Source of the DNA: Cristatella mucedo
Taxonomy: Eukaryota > Bryozoa > Phylactolaemata > Cristatellidae
Reading direction: 5' to 3'
NCBI GenBank assembly: GCA_009760855.2
Contig: WPIO01000006.1
Coordinates: 4,513,501 to 4,577,500 of the forward strand
Length of the DNA stretch: 64,000 bases
Shown here: positions 36,109 to 47,979 of the stretch, one piece after another
Layout of the letters: each line of letters begins with the position of its first letter
Numbering within the stretch: the stretch's first letter is position 1
Notes under the pieces: model-generated
Seen by the model: only the letters and a program-made list of their open reading frames with translations
Database searches by the model: none
What the model was told of the DNA's origin: nothing
Program-made: the position numbers and the translations under genes

Positions 36109-36433
36109 TAATATTGCCTCGTAATATTGCCTCGTAATATTGCCTCGTAATATTGCCTCGTAATATTGCCTCGTAATATTGCCTCGTAATATTGCCTCGT
36201 AATATTGCCTCGTAATGTTGCCTCGTAATGTTGCCTCGTAATGTTGCCTCGTAATATTGCCTCGTAATGTTGCCTCGTAATGTTGCCTCGTAATGTTGCC
36301 TCGTAATGTTGCCTCGTAATGTTGCCTCGTAATGTTGCCTCGTAATGTTGCCTCGTAATATTGCCTCGTAATGTTGCCTCGTAATGTTGCCTCGTAAGAT
36401 TGCCTCGTAATGTTGCCTCGTAATGTTGCCTCG
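36109..36433 (+). repeat. 13-bp tandem repeat (TAATATTGCCTCG)n
   Basis: Twenty-five units of 13 bp. The first eight or so are TAATATTGCCTCG and the later ones mostly TAATGTTGCCTCG, with one TAAGATTGCCTCG. The reverse strand is open in two frames only because 13 units of 3 codons repeat without a stop. Confidence 0.92.
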
Positions 36434-36615
36434 TAATACTGTCGTAATAGCATGCAGGGTGCAGCGTAAACGTGATGTCGGTTAGTTTTTTCGAACCCCT
36501 GCCTGTTCGGGCACTCGTTTTCAAAATTATAAAGACTTGTGGCGTTCACGCCGTCAGTACGACTGAGCGCGTTGATGATGTAACTCAAGCGCGGACACAG
36601 CAAATGCTGTGACGA

Positions 36616-37614
36616 ATGGTAGCGTGTTTTTCTTCGGCGCTTCGAACTGTCCATCGAGCCAACGACAAGCTCTGCCGCAAGCGCAGCTTCTCACCGACGA
36701 GCTCTACAGCAAACGCAGCTTCTAAAGCGCAATCATCGCGGGCCAGCAGCGTTCATCAGCCACTCGCTCTATCTAAGACCTTGCATTGGCCGATCGCTCA
36801 ATCGTCTCCGCGCAGACTGCGGCGGCCCCGCGCTGACGAAGAAGCCCCTGCGAGAAGGCGCCTTAGCGCCTCATTTCTTCTTTTCGCTCGACGCTCGACT
36901 GCTGAAGTCGTGCAGCCAATCACCTCCGCACTTTTGCACTGCTGCCGCTGCCGCGTTCGCACGCGCTTGAGTAGCGCGTGCGAGAGAGCGACCGAGCGAC
37001 CGGGCGACCGAGCGACCGAGCGACTGAGCGATGGTCCGGAGAGCTCGCTCGCTCGCGGACCCGTAGAGGACCCGCCCAGGGGGCGCACCTCCGACGGCGT
37101 CTGCGCACGGCCGCCGAGAGCGACTGAGGAGGCGAAACGCAACTGCGTCTCTCGACGCGGCGCGCACTCGCAGCCTGAGCGCGCTCTCAGTGCGCTCAGG
37201 CTGCGCGCCAGCAAGCCACTTCGACGCGCGCGCGCGAGAAAGCGAGAGAGAGAGAGAGAGAGAGGCCCGGTGCCGAGTAGGGACGCCGGTCGACGCGACG
37301 ACGACGATGAAGAGGGGCGAAGGGCGGCGTGTGAGAGACGATGTCGTCACCTCGGAGTTGCAGAGGCGAGGGCCACAGTCTCGGTCGGGTCTGCGCCGAG
37401 CAGCGCGCTTCGTCGCCAGCGGTCGTCTAGAAAAGCAGCGGCTCGGCGAATCTCTTGCACGTCGATGATCAGAGGGCAGAAGTGTGCGAGCGATACCGCA
37501 GGTGTGAAGGAGCCGAGCCAAGGCCGCGGCCTTGTGAGTCGGAGTTTCGCGATTTCGCGCTCCGCACTTTCTTCGATCGGCCGCGTGCATCATCGCAGCT
37601 CCTTTAAAAAAAAA
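36616..37614. other. GC-rich block, open on both strands, doubtful coding
   Basis: A forward frame of 334 codons (36616-37620) and a reverse frame of 263 codons (37662-36871) overlap. Both are rich in Arg, Ser and Ala and contain runs such as [13 protein letters not shown] from a (GA)n tract. No family is visible. The openness follows from the high GC content. Confidence 0.4.
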
Positions 37615-37784
37615 TCCTAGCTGATTAAACAGCCTCTTTTTTGTATAGCGACAGAAGAGCATTTACGGCTATCACCACCGCTTGCAGTGGCGTTAAAGAA
37701 TCGCCTACCACAGGAATCGAACCCACGACCTCGGGACCGAGGTCGTGAAAGCAACCGCCTTACCTAGTGTGCCATCACGGCTCA
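37615..37784 (-). mobile_element. SINE-A copy
   Basis: This is almost the same sequence as the copy at 6826-6994, with the A box region in TGAGCCGTGATGGCACACTA, B box GGGTTCGATTCC and end AATCAGCTAGGATT. It follows a short A-rich run at 37605-37614. Confidence 0.75.
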
Positions 37785-38181
37785 CCAGCCATCACTTTAG
37801 CAAAGAGGACGCATGGCGCTGAAACATTTTTGTCGACTGAGCATCGTGGCCATGTTCAAGGCCAACCACGGAAGCTTACTGATGACTGGAACTTGCGGTC
37901 GAAACCGGCTCTCTTTACAGCTAGTAGCCTAGATGAAGAAAGATTGGCAGAGGAAAAAGTATTCCCCTGCAGAACGGCGACGACAGCGGATGCGAAGAGA
38001 GTTAATTGGAGGTGCAAATCAGCAGTGACGTGCAACTCATAGCACTTCACTCGCGAACAGCGAGTCAGCGGTAGCGCGGCTCGTGTTCCTTCCTCTTCAT
38101 TTGTTCCAAGCGAAAAGTCTTCGAACGATTGCCTCACGCTTTATCTTGCAATTGTACGTTGAAAACAAATAAATTTCGATA

Positions 38182-38429
38182 ATGCCTCTCTCCTGTCTTA
38201 GCTTAAACACGAAACGCCTATGGCCTCTGCCAATTTGCATCATCCTGCTGTTTAGTGTACTAATTGGACACCGTGTTGCCTCGTTCATGATTATCGCGGT
38301 TCAGTATATAAAGGTCCACGGTTCAACGTTAGTGGCAAGGCTGATATGCTGGGAAATTGCAGAGTGTTGCACTACAGTCTCACTAGAAAGATACCTGTCC
38401 TGCATCATGGGGCATAGTGGGCTGATGGC
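38182..38429 (+). CDS. Possible first exon of a secreted or Ig-like protein
   Basis: ATG 38182 starts a frame with a hydrophobic signal-like segment (LWPLPICIILLFSVLI), followed by VQYIKVHGSTLVARLICWEI, which could be read as an Ig A-B strand with its first cysteine. A good donor, GGC|GTGAGT, lies at 38430 in phase 2. No convincing partner exon follows. A TATATAAA at about 38305 lies inside the frame. It may be chance, or another member of the Ig family at 43.9 kb. Confidence 0.25.
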
Positions 38430-39304
38430 GTGAGTAATTTTCTCGAGACGTCACGACACCGGAAACACTCTTTCATCTTAGCCCTGAAGACTTCAGACTC
38501 TCTTGGCGAGTTGATTTGAGCTGCGACTCGGCATAATTACTGAGGAGTGCAGCTAAGATCAAGATTTTTTCACCAAATCGCAATGTAAACTTCAGCTACT
38601 AGCTGTCAAATGACAAATGTGCCTGGGTGTCGGCTGGCCGCTTCTCATCTGGGAGCTTGCACAATTGCGGACGTCGACTCGGTCTGGATACGCCACATCG
38701 CTGGATAAGACTTGGTCCTGGATACGCCGCATCGCCGGATCCAGATGAAACTCATCGCCTCTGCGATGTGAATTCAGCAGAAAGGATACGTATAGAACCG
38801 CGCGATGAACCGTAATGGCTACGTTTGAGAATCTATACAAGGTTTGCACAGGAATCTGAGGCGCCGGAAGCCTTGCTTAGGGAAGCCGATTGCTCTGCCT
38901 GACGCGACGTCACTCGAGCCAGTGGTGCCGCCGCCGAAAATTGACCTTTGCTTGTTCAGTACCGGAACCTAAGAGAAATGCGAGGAACTGTCATCTTATT
39001 TTCAACTAGGTCGAAGTAGAATTCGTACTAAATACAGACACATGAATTCATTTGACTTTAGATATAATAAGAGTAGTTTGCCTAAGTTAGTCAGCCCTTG
39101 TCAACCATTATGCATCGTTTAATCGTTAAGCCTAGGTTTCCTTGGTCAAAGTCTTCGACAGTTTCTGCATGATGGCATTTTCAAGCGACTGTTTTTCTTT
39201 TTTTCAGCTTAAAGTAAGGCAAACATTGATTTCAGGCCACCATATAATTTTGACTGGCCATTGATCATTACTCAATCAATCTAGTGAGATTAATCTATCT
39301 CGAT

Positions 39305-39409
39305 CCATCAATCGATCTAGGGATCGATTGATGAATTGATCGATTGATGAATATAGATCCATCAATCGATCAATCGTGAAAGAAGAGAAGCAGCTGCTTC
39401 TCTTCTTTC
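39305..39409 (+). repeat. Cluster of three adjacent inverted repeats
   Basis: Three hairpins sit side by side: a 12-bp stem with a 4-base loop (39306-39333), a 13-bp stem with a 10-base loop (39337-39372), and a perfect 32-bp palindrome with no loop (39378-39409, centre CAGCTG). The first two use related arms (CATCAATCGATC and its complement). Confidence 0.85.
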
Positions 39410-40334
39410 CGTTTCTTTAAGCCTCCGTAGACTGAAGAGAGGCCGATACACACTTTAACGTGTAAGAGTGCTTCGCTTCAAAAGCGTGAGTGGAAATACC
39501 TGCCCGGTCAACTTCACGCAACTTCAATTAGATCAATAACATTGGGGTCAGAAACAGTCGACGCAACATTTACGATTTTCCAGAGGGAGAAGAAATCCCT
39601 CCTTCTGAGCACTGAAAATATTCTTGAAACAAAGTGGGCGCACATAAATTGGTTGGTAATGCTACGCACGGTCGAAGAACTGTTAAGCATACATAGAGTA
39701 TAATTGCTGACAGAGCAATTACTAGGGGGAAGAAAATAAAGGGTTTTCTGCCCGTTTCTTAAACTTGGAAATCAATTGATTTCTTTTTTCAAGTGAGTGC
39801 AAAGCCGTGGCCTCGGGAGTTAATGAAATAGCGCATGGTTTTACAAGAATTTAAGGTCAATTTGGGGCGCAGTGAAATGACTTTACTCTGATTAATAAAC
39901 GATACGATACGAAAACGCGCCCGAGTGGCACGCTGCCGCCGCCCGTGCGCTCCCTCGCTCCGCACATACGGCTTCCAGACAGCATCGTGCGAAATAGTGC
40001 TACTATCAAAAGTGGCATTTCCTGCTACCTGAGCTCTAAAGCCACTGCTTCTTTGTAGGCAATTGCAATGATTGACTAGCTGCGTTTTTTTGCGAAATTT
40101 CTTTGAGGCCCTCGTGACTGGGCTCTATATTTCTATTTAGACTAAGACTACAGATAGTTTCGGGAAGGGTTTCCGAATCACCGAGTGCGGAACTTCAAGC
40201 TCGCCTAAACTGGGATGCAAGTATTTTTATTTTTTGCATATCCGAGAGTTCGTTTTGGGTTATAATTTACAAGGTTCATATCTGGACTATAAGAACGTTC
40301 GATCAGCAATGCATATACCAGCAGTACCGAGATG

Positions 40335-41065
40335 TATATATTTATTTCCGTCAGTAACTCCACAAAGTCATAAAGACCATGTGGGCGTTACGCAGGAGAG
40401 TTTTGTATAGCGCACTCACAGCCTAAGCGGCTTTCGGTCCGCATTCGGTACCCAACAGACTACGTCTCATGCAGCAAAGAGAAAGTTGGAAGCATAGCAG
40501 AGTCAGGAGAGCAGTTGAGGTAGTGATTCGCATGGAAACAGCAGCTCAGGACCGCTGAAAAGGATGAGCCATAGTCGGCAGCAGGAGAGCAGTTGTTGCG
40601 TAAAGATTTTGGAAGCGAGTTCCACAGTCTAGGACCTGCAGAGCTAAAGCTTCTGTCGCCAACTGTCTTTAGGCGGAGGAATGGGGCAGCTAATTTATTG
40701 TACACACAGGACCTGAGGGCGCGAACAGGCTGAAACTGATGCAGCAGTTCAGCTAGGTTCGAAGGAGCCCAGCCATGGCGGACCTTGTGGGTCAGCGTAA
40801 GAACCTTGCTCTGAATCCGTTGGTCAACCGGCGTCCATCTTAGCTCTTTTAGCAAAGGAGACACATGCTCAAACTTCTGGGACTTGAATAAGACTAGCCT
40901 TGCAGCCATATTCATAGTCAGCTTCAGTGGCCTAATCGCTTTTATTGGTAGAACAGCCAAAAAGGAATTGCAATAATCAAGCCGAGACAGAACTAAGGAG
41001 CTAGTTAAATTTTTTGCAAGCCACTGTGGAAGACAGCTCCTAATCTTGGATAGGGCCGTGCTGTC
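40335..41065 (-). mobile_element. LINE-B copy, C-terminal region and 3' end
   Basis: The 166-codon reverse frame at 40960-40460 reads PLKLTMNMAARLVLFKSQKF, then VDQRIQSKVLTLTHKVRHG and GDRSFSSAGPRLWNSLPKSL. The same 3' UTR as at 27.5 and 30.6 kb ends it, at TTTGTGGAGTTACTGACGGA. The 5' end is truncated at about 41065. Confidence 0.75.
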
Positions 41066-41099
41066 AGTCTACATGTAACTGCCCTGCTTTTGAGTTGTA

Positions 41100-42010
41100 G
41101 GAGCTGCAGGTGCTGAGGCTCTGTATCATTTGCTCAACCGGCAACCATCCTAGCTCTTTTAGCAGAGGAGACATTCACTCTACGTTTAGGCTGATAGTTT
41201 TCCGTTGAGAACTTATAACCTGGGTGGTTTTTCGTGTGCACACGCCTACCAACAGAGTCAATTTCGCGCGAAACAAAGTGAAAGTGAAAAGCGCAACTTA
41301 GGAAGGCAAGCAGTAGAGGCTGTGAGGAGCATGGAATTGGCATTACCGCAGGACGATGAAAATGATGCGTCGCGATTGGCAGCAGTAGAGGTAATTGCGT
41401 AACAATTGTGGAAGTTGCATCCACAATTTCGAACCTGCATAGCAACAGCTGACCACGGCCAATGGTCTGTAAGCGTGGCATTGAGGCGAAAGCTGGTGCA
41501 GCAGCTAAGTTAGAACGTGACGAATTAGCCAGCCTGTTAGCCTGGCTCGATCGGAATAAGTTTACTTCTATCTTGTTACTCTCTACCCTTTGATCTACTG
41601 GTGAATATCGCAGTGATTTCAGAAATTAAAATTTGCAGCTGAAGATATTGAATACCTTTTTGCTAATTCTGCAGCCGCATTGATTTCCAGCTGTAGAACG
41701 ATCGAACATGATGACTAGCTTCGGAAACATTCTTCCGGGTAAACAGCTTGAACGTCGATTAGCTATAGCAGAGATGCCCAAATTACTAGCACAACATGAA
41801 TGTATTAGTGTAGCATGGCGTTGATTCAAGGAGCTAAGTCTCTTCTCCAGTAGTACTAATAGTGCAATGCTGGCTCGGTAGTTTGAGTCTGTACCAAAAA
41901 TATTGCGGCAGTAGGGATCATTAGCCCCATCTGCAGATGCTGAGGAGGATTTCTGAGTGAAGCTAGCCCAAAAAATGTACTTAGGGACACTAGGCGACAA
42001 TCAAATAGTG
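41100..42010 (-). mobile_element. Diverged LINE-B-like fragment
   Basis: Blocks such as GCTCAACCGGCAACCATCCT, AGCTCTTTTAGCAGAGGAGA and AGTGAAAAGCGCAACTTAGG are alike to the C-terminal and 3' region of LINE-B, with a tract in between (41480-42010) that is only weakly similar. Either a very old copy or a third related family. Confidence 0.4.
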
Positions 42011-42400
42011 CACGAAGGACGGCAATCAAGACCATCCCATGACCGGTCAGAACAAGTACTTGCGGTTGACGTGGAACGAGCTCATATTTGGTAATCGCTG
42101 TAGAGTTTGATATGCCAAACACCAGCCAAGTATGCCACTGATTTTAGGCACCTATGGGCATCGCTTTTCGCTTTTTCTAAGCTCTTTACCATAGGTTTTG
42201 ACCCATCAGGTTTCTATTTATTATAATTCACAAAGCAAAAATAATCTTTACAAATGTCAAAGTCTGACTGATTCAGCGTGCCAACATTTCACGGCCTTCA
42301 CATTAAACTAGGGCCGTCTCGTGAGGTTACAGTTGATTACGCTTAATTTATCATAACTCAGAGAAAGCCATTGTTTAAGACACGTATCATAATGTGAATC

Positions 42401-42648
42401 TGTGGTGGGCGATTCTTTATCGCCGCTGCAAGCGGTGGTGATAGCCTTTAAAGGTCTTCTGCCGCTATACAAATATGGCGAGCCGTGATGGCGCACTAGG
42501 TAAGGCGGTTGCTTTTATGACCTCGGTCCCGAAATCGTGGGTTCGATTCTTGCGTTTGGTGATAATATATCGCTTCTGCAAGTGGTGGTGATAGCCGTAA
42601 AGGCTCTTCTGTTGCTATACAAAAGAGGCTGTTTAATCAGCTAGAACT
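42401..42648 (+). mobile_element. SINE-A dimer (5'-truncated unit plus full unit)
   Basis: A first unit, missing its tRNA head, covers 42401-42478 (GTGGTGGGCGATTCTTTATC to GCTATACAAATATGG). A full unit follows at once: 42479-42648, from CGAGCCGTGATGGCGCACTA to TTTAATCAGCTAGAAC, with B box GGGTTCGATTC. Head-to-tail junctions like this can come from dimeric transcripts or nested insertion. Confidence 0.65.
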
Positions 42649-43877
42649 AATTGTTAACGTTCTCATGAACGCGGCTTTTCAAAAGCAATTGGCCATTTAT
42701 GCTAAAGTTATTTTTAAGCCTGTACTAGAGCTCCTTGCTCTTGAATTTTACTATTTAAAAATTGGCTCTTGCAAGAAAATTTATATCTAGGCTCAAGTTA
42801 CATAATTTTCGGGTTGTATACTTTTTTCGTTTTTTTAAGAGTCAGAGTACTGTCAGTAAAAATTAAGTCGACCACTCGTCTACCTTTGCATCTTAACCTT
42901 CTGCGAGTCGCAGATACGGAGCCCTCAAGACCAGCAGCGTTTGCAACCTCCGGGTTACTGTACAAACAGCGGCAGAATGCTACACTCACCGCGTGTTCCG
43001 ATGCCATGCTGAATCACAGGGTTTATACGAGCCCCGCCCAGTTGAACCCAAAAGTATCTGGCCGGTCAGACAATAGCCAACCATCTGTCAGATAATGGCC
43101 AACCAACTGTCAGATCGTGGGCAATTACTCCCAGCTACTCTCGGAGTCACGTGCTGATGCCAAACTCTATGCAGCCTCTTTCGATGCCACCCTGAAAATA
43201 CAACGTGCAAGTGACACGCAACGCATGAGGTTATAATAAGAACAAATATATAGTTTAGACAACCAAAATAAAATGTAGCATGACCAGCTAGCTTGGATTC
43301 AAGTGCATAGCACTGTGTCAAGTTGCAATGACACTTCAGGCCAATCTAGCTGTAAAGATGCGCTCGCATTTGGCCGAGCTTTCCTTTTTGGCCAAAGGAA
43401 AAGCTCTGCTGGTCAAACTTACGGACCAGAGCCAAACCTTCTGCTCACCTGGTGCCAGCGCTGAAATGCTGGCAGCATAGTAAATCCAGTATAGGAGGTA
43501 TATGCAAGATGAAACAATTGATATCTCGGTGCCCACGCGTGTCTGTATGCCTCACCTTGCCGTTTGCTATAGCTATCACGATTTTCTATGCTCCAACAAT
43601 TACTCAAACACGCTCGCATGTTTCAAGATTCCCTTTATCGCTAGCCGTTCCTTTGCGAAGTCGCGTAGCGGATAGACGAGCCATAAATTTGACTCGTATC
43701 TCTATTTCTTAAAAGGAAAAAAGCACGTACAAATGTATCGGGTTTGAACGAATACGGTTACAGTCATTAACGATCTGCCATGAAATATTGCCTTGTACGA
43801 TAGCGTGCAGACGTGGTGAATTGTGACGCATCTTGACTAGAAAGTTCCAGTTTGTTTAAAAAGACCGATACATTAGC
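42649..43877. other. 5' flank of the Ig gene, nothing firm
   Basis: A 25-bp near-repeat (GCCAACCATCTGTCAGATAA, GCCAACCAACTGTCAGATCG) is at 43075-43120. ATG 43509 opens a hydrophobic start, LTLPFAIAITIFYAPTI, that could be another signal-anchor, but no donor fits. No TATA box is evident before 43878. Confidence 0.35.
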
Positions 43878-43980
43878 ATGAAGATTGCCGTAATTGTGCT
43901 AAGCATTTATCTCACAATTGGAACCGATGCCGTTTCCGGGCAAGCGCACCAATCAGAGAAGATGCTGGGACCGATATCGA
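43878..43980 (+). CDS. Exon 1 of Ig gene: start codon and signal peptide
   Basis: The ATG at 43878 opens a typical signal peptide: [19 protein letters not shown], with one basic residue, a hydrophobic core and a likely cleavage near the following Ser-Gly-Gln. The frame then reads [13 protein letters not shown] and meets the donor A|GTAAGA at 43981, in phase 1. Read-through would stop four codons later, which supports splicing here. Phase 1 fits the next confident exon at 45727, and also the doubtful half-domain at 44027. No TATA box or initiator stands out upstream. Confidence 0.6.
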
Positions 43981-46900
43981 GTAAGAGCTAAACTGGAGAA
44001 CAGCACGATTGACCCTTCGGTTACAGCTAAGGATTTATTTGTAACTGCTATACCAGTTCACCTCAATTGTATCGGTCCTTCAAACCTTCCGCTACCGAGT
44101 ACCAGACACGCCAGTAGCAGCAGCAGCTGCTGCTGCTGCTGCTCCGACTAAGCTGATTAGCTATACTAGATATAATAGCTTTAGTAGATCTAGTTGATGA
44201 TCGCAGAGGCATTTGGAATAACCTAGTTACGACTCAGAAGCCAGCGGCGTACGAAAAATACGAGCACACTTCCACGTTCCTTTCATTTAAATTTCCTTCA
44301 TATCCGTAGTGAAGCAAGCATTAGAAGCAATTTTCAGATTCTATAACACCGGATTCAAGGTCGGCGAAAAAGCGTCGATCAAGTCGAGTCATTTAATGCT
44401 GCAGAGTGATTCGTGTCAACACAGCCGGCCATACTTGGGCTTGCGACTCCTAAAAAGGAACAGACTCTGTTTAGTGCCTTCTACAAGACAGCTCATACCG
44501 ACGATGCCAACATACTATCATAGAACTGCATATCTGGTGGCGTCGGCAATGTTTTTTTTATTTTTTAACTAGCACGATATTATCCTCGGTGACTTTATAT
44601 CGATAGAGAGCATTTATTTTCTATTTCGTGTACAAGAGCATTCTTTATACGAGGCAATAAGAGAACGCACAGACGAGGGCGAGTGGAATGCATAGTGCCA
44701 CGATAGGCAGACCTAATTTATTTTTATGAGCTTATCTCAAATCCATTTGAGGATACGCCGCGACAAAATTCTGCTTAGCGTGCAGCGCAGCAAACGCGCT
44801 AGTTCCCCTGCATCTAGCACCGAGGAGCTTCGCTATACACATTTGTTACTACGATTGTAAAATAATAAATCTTCACCCGTAACTTTAATGTTAAGGAAGA
44901 ATTAAACCCAGAAAACTTATCCGCTCCTGTAATTTTCTGGTGTAATTTCTGCTTGTGACCTAAGTAGCCAGCATCTTGGCTCTTGCAAACGCTGGAAAAC
45001 ACGGACACGGGAGAGCAATAAAAGATTGCCTGCTTCAGGAATGGAACCTATGACCCTTAAAGTCTTAACGTATGAGCACTGTATCCCGATGTGATGATAC
45101 GGGGTCAATTAAACGTGCTCTTAACATTGCCACGGCAAAGTAAGTACGTTTCAGATTGTTAGTAGAAAGAAGATCACCGAAATGATGAACTGAAAGTTGC
45201 ACGCTTCTCACTATTTCGTCAATATATTTCCTTCGTCTGTGATATTAAAAATGTTCACCAATTACCCGCAACAACTCGCAGATCTCCGTCTGTTTTGCTT
45301 AACGGTAGATCATCTTTAACCGATAATTGTTTCTAGAGCAGCCGCCGCTCATTTGAGCCGTAATGGCTCACAAGGTAAGGCGGTTGCTTTTCACGACCTC
45401 GGCCCCGAGTCCGTGGGTTCGAATCCTGCGGTGGGCGATCCTTTATCGCTACTGCAAGCGGTGGTGATGGCCGTAAAGGCTCTTCTGTCGCTATACAAAA
45501 GCAGGTGGTCAAATCCGCTAGTATTTATTTATTTAACCCTTTTTTATTTCAATCTATTAGGCCGGCTATGGGCGCATAGATAGTTCGCCGCTAGCCCGAT
45601 AGCCCTCCTATATCACTGCGATCGTACATTGCCTTACTCCCTTGCTCAACCAAGCGAGTCGTGTGCAATAAATTGACGCCGCGTGGCTTCCCTTCTTCCG
45701 AATGCTGATGATTGATTGATTTTTAGACCCCTTACCCGTCGCTGAGGTGACCGCTCTGTGGCTCGCATCTGGACAACCCGTAAATCTGACTTGTCGAGAC
45801 GACGCATCCACGGCCACCTGGTCGCTGGCGACTGAATACAGCTCCCCGCTGGAATTCTCCGATCTCACAGTCAGAGCAGGTACACTTCAAAGTATCCACG
45901 CCCCACGCACAGCAATCGCTGGCGATGGTTACATTTAAGGCAGTTTGCGGGCACCGAGTTTGGATTGGCCGAATCTGCACGTGGCATTTTTTTGCTGTCA
46001 GGCATCGACCTGCAGACCTTGACGACTTCAGGTGGCAGTGCGCATCTCGATGGAATTAGTTCGGAAGCCTGAGAAGAATATATTACCCTCAACATAGCAA
46101 CGCGCAAAATTCACCACATTTGCAGGTTTTCAAGTACTACAGACGCTAAGCTTGAGTCAGTTAGGTAGGGGCCAACACTGCTACTTTAAAGAATCCTATT
46201 CAAAAGCTGTATTCCCTTTTTATAATCCGGATTGATTCAATGTTTAAAATGCTCGCCCCGATCAAGGTCTGGCTGAGGTCGTGGGCTCGAGCCCTGAGGC
46301 ATGTGTGATGCGCCTGAATAGATATTAAGTTCTCTTGGGGCGCTATACAGATGAATTATATAGTCTTTATCTGAGGCAAAAAGAGATATAGAGATAAGAC
46401 GGGAGAAATACCGAATGTAGTGCGCACACGTATTCGGAAATTAGAGCGGTGCATTTTTTGACCACCTTTTGAGAGCTAGTCAAGAGGAATCCTTTCAGCT
46501 ATACACCATAATAACGCGCACGATTTCAGAGCGTTTCCATAAAAAATTACAATCCATCTGGACTAAGCAAATGTTGATAGAAAATTATTTCTTCCTGACT
46601 GAATGCTTCGTTTCATTTTTATCAAAAATCTCTTTACATCCCCGTCAATACTCAAAAGTATACTGCGAATTAAAGGCCCGGTGAATAAAGGGTTTGAGTC
46701 TGATACGACGAGTAGCTAAGAGGCCGGGCTCAAATGGGCTTGGTTTGTACAGCCCGAGCCCGAGGTCAGTAGCTGAGATAGGTAAGCCGTAACAAAAGAA
46801 TGAGGCCACTCGAGATTAAATGGCCTTTACATCTATCCGTAGCTTAATGGGCAGCCAGACCTCAAAGGCGACGTGCTGGCGAAAATCGGACAGCCGCATT

Positions 46901-47893
46901 ATTATTGTACATATTCACGCGTGATTTAATCGTGCAAGATGCTCGTCTGAGCATTATGCACAGTGATCGTTTCTCGTCATGAAATGATTCAATCGTTTTT
47001 CAATTTTAAACGGTCACAAGGTTCTTACATCGATGAGTGAGCAATCCTTCGGCCACCTTGGTTAACTACCACAATAAGAAGCAATCGCTTTCTTGGTTCT
47101 TTAATATTCCTTCGCCAAACTTCACTCGATTACAGAGGTGCGTCAGTTTGCCAAGCATCAAGTCTATAGAAGTGAGACGACCGGGTTTTATGTCAACTAA
47201 AATATCTATCTAAGCTTTCTAGAAATACCAAGTAAAAATAAAATGACTAAGTCAATCCCTAACAATGCCTAACTTTTGAAGCTAAAGCGTCATGGTAAGG
47301 TAAGTGGCTCGGACGCAGCTGGCCGGTACGCAGCTGTCGTCCACTAACCTACTCTCGATAGTCTATATAGCAAGTAGCTTATAGGTACACGTTCATCGTG
47401 ACGCCGCGGATTAGCTGTCGGTAATGAGCGGAGGCGGGACGGACGGAGACAGCTGAGACCGAGAGGAGGTAGCGAAGTTGGACTTGGAGCGCGGGAGGAG
47501 CGAAGAACGGCCGTGTGCTGCGGGCGGCACTGTGAGTGTCAGCTGAATAAACGGCTAATAAAGCCCCGCTCGGTATTTCCGCGCCGTCGCTAATGTGCTG
47601 TTACAGCGTCAAACATCAGAGAAGATTTACGCTCGGTAACCGTAAATGTCCAAGCGCCTTCACTCTTACTGAGCTCGATCGGAGAGTCAAAGTTTTGTGG
47701 AACGAGTGCTTAAGTCTCAGCCTTTCTCTCTCTTTACTTCTCTCTCTCTTTTTCTCTCTCTCTCTCTCTCTATCTCTATCTCTAACTCTCCTCTCACTCT
47801 CTCTCTCTTTATTTCCCTCTCTCTCTCTCTCTTTGTCCCTCTCGGTCTCCGTTTCTGTCTTTGTGTCTGTCTGTCCGTGTGTCTATCTGTCTG

Positions 47894-47979
<86 letters not shown>

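Noticed and set aside
36109-36433. CRISPR-like array
   Set aside because: Units are contiguous, 13 bp, with no spacers, in an animal genome.
36004-36654. Reverse-strand frames of 216 and 141 codons with NITRQYYEA units
   Set aside because: They are the 13-bp array read three units at a time; not a protein.
36616-37662. Two large opposite ORFs (334 and 263 codons)
   Set aside because: Arg/Ser/Ala-rich on both strands, no motif, and explained by GC content and a (GA)n run.
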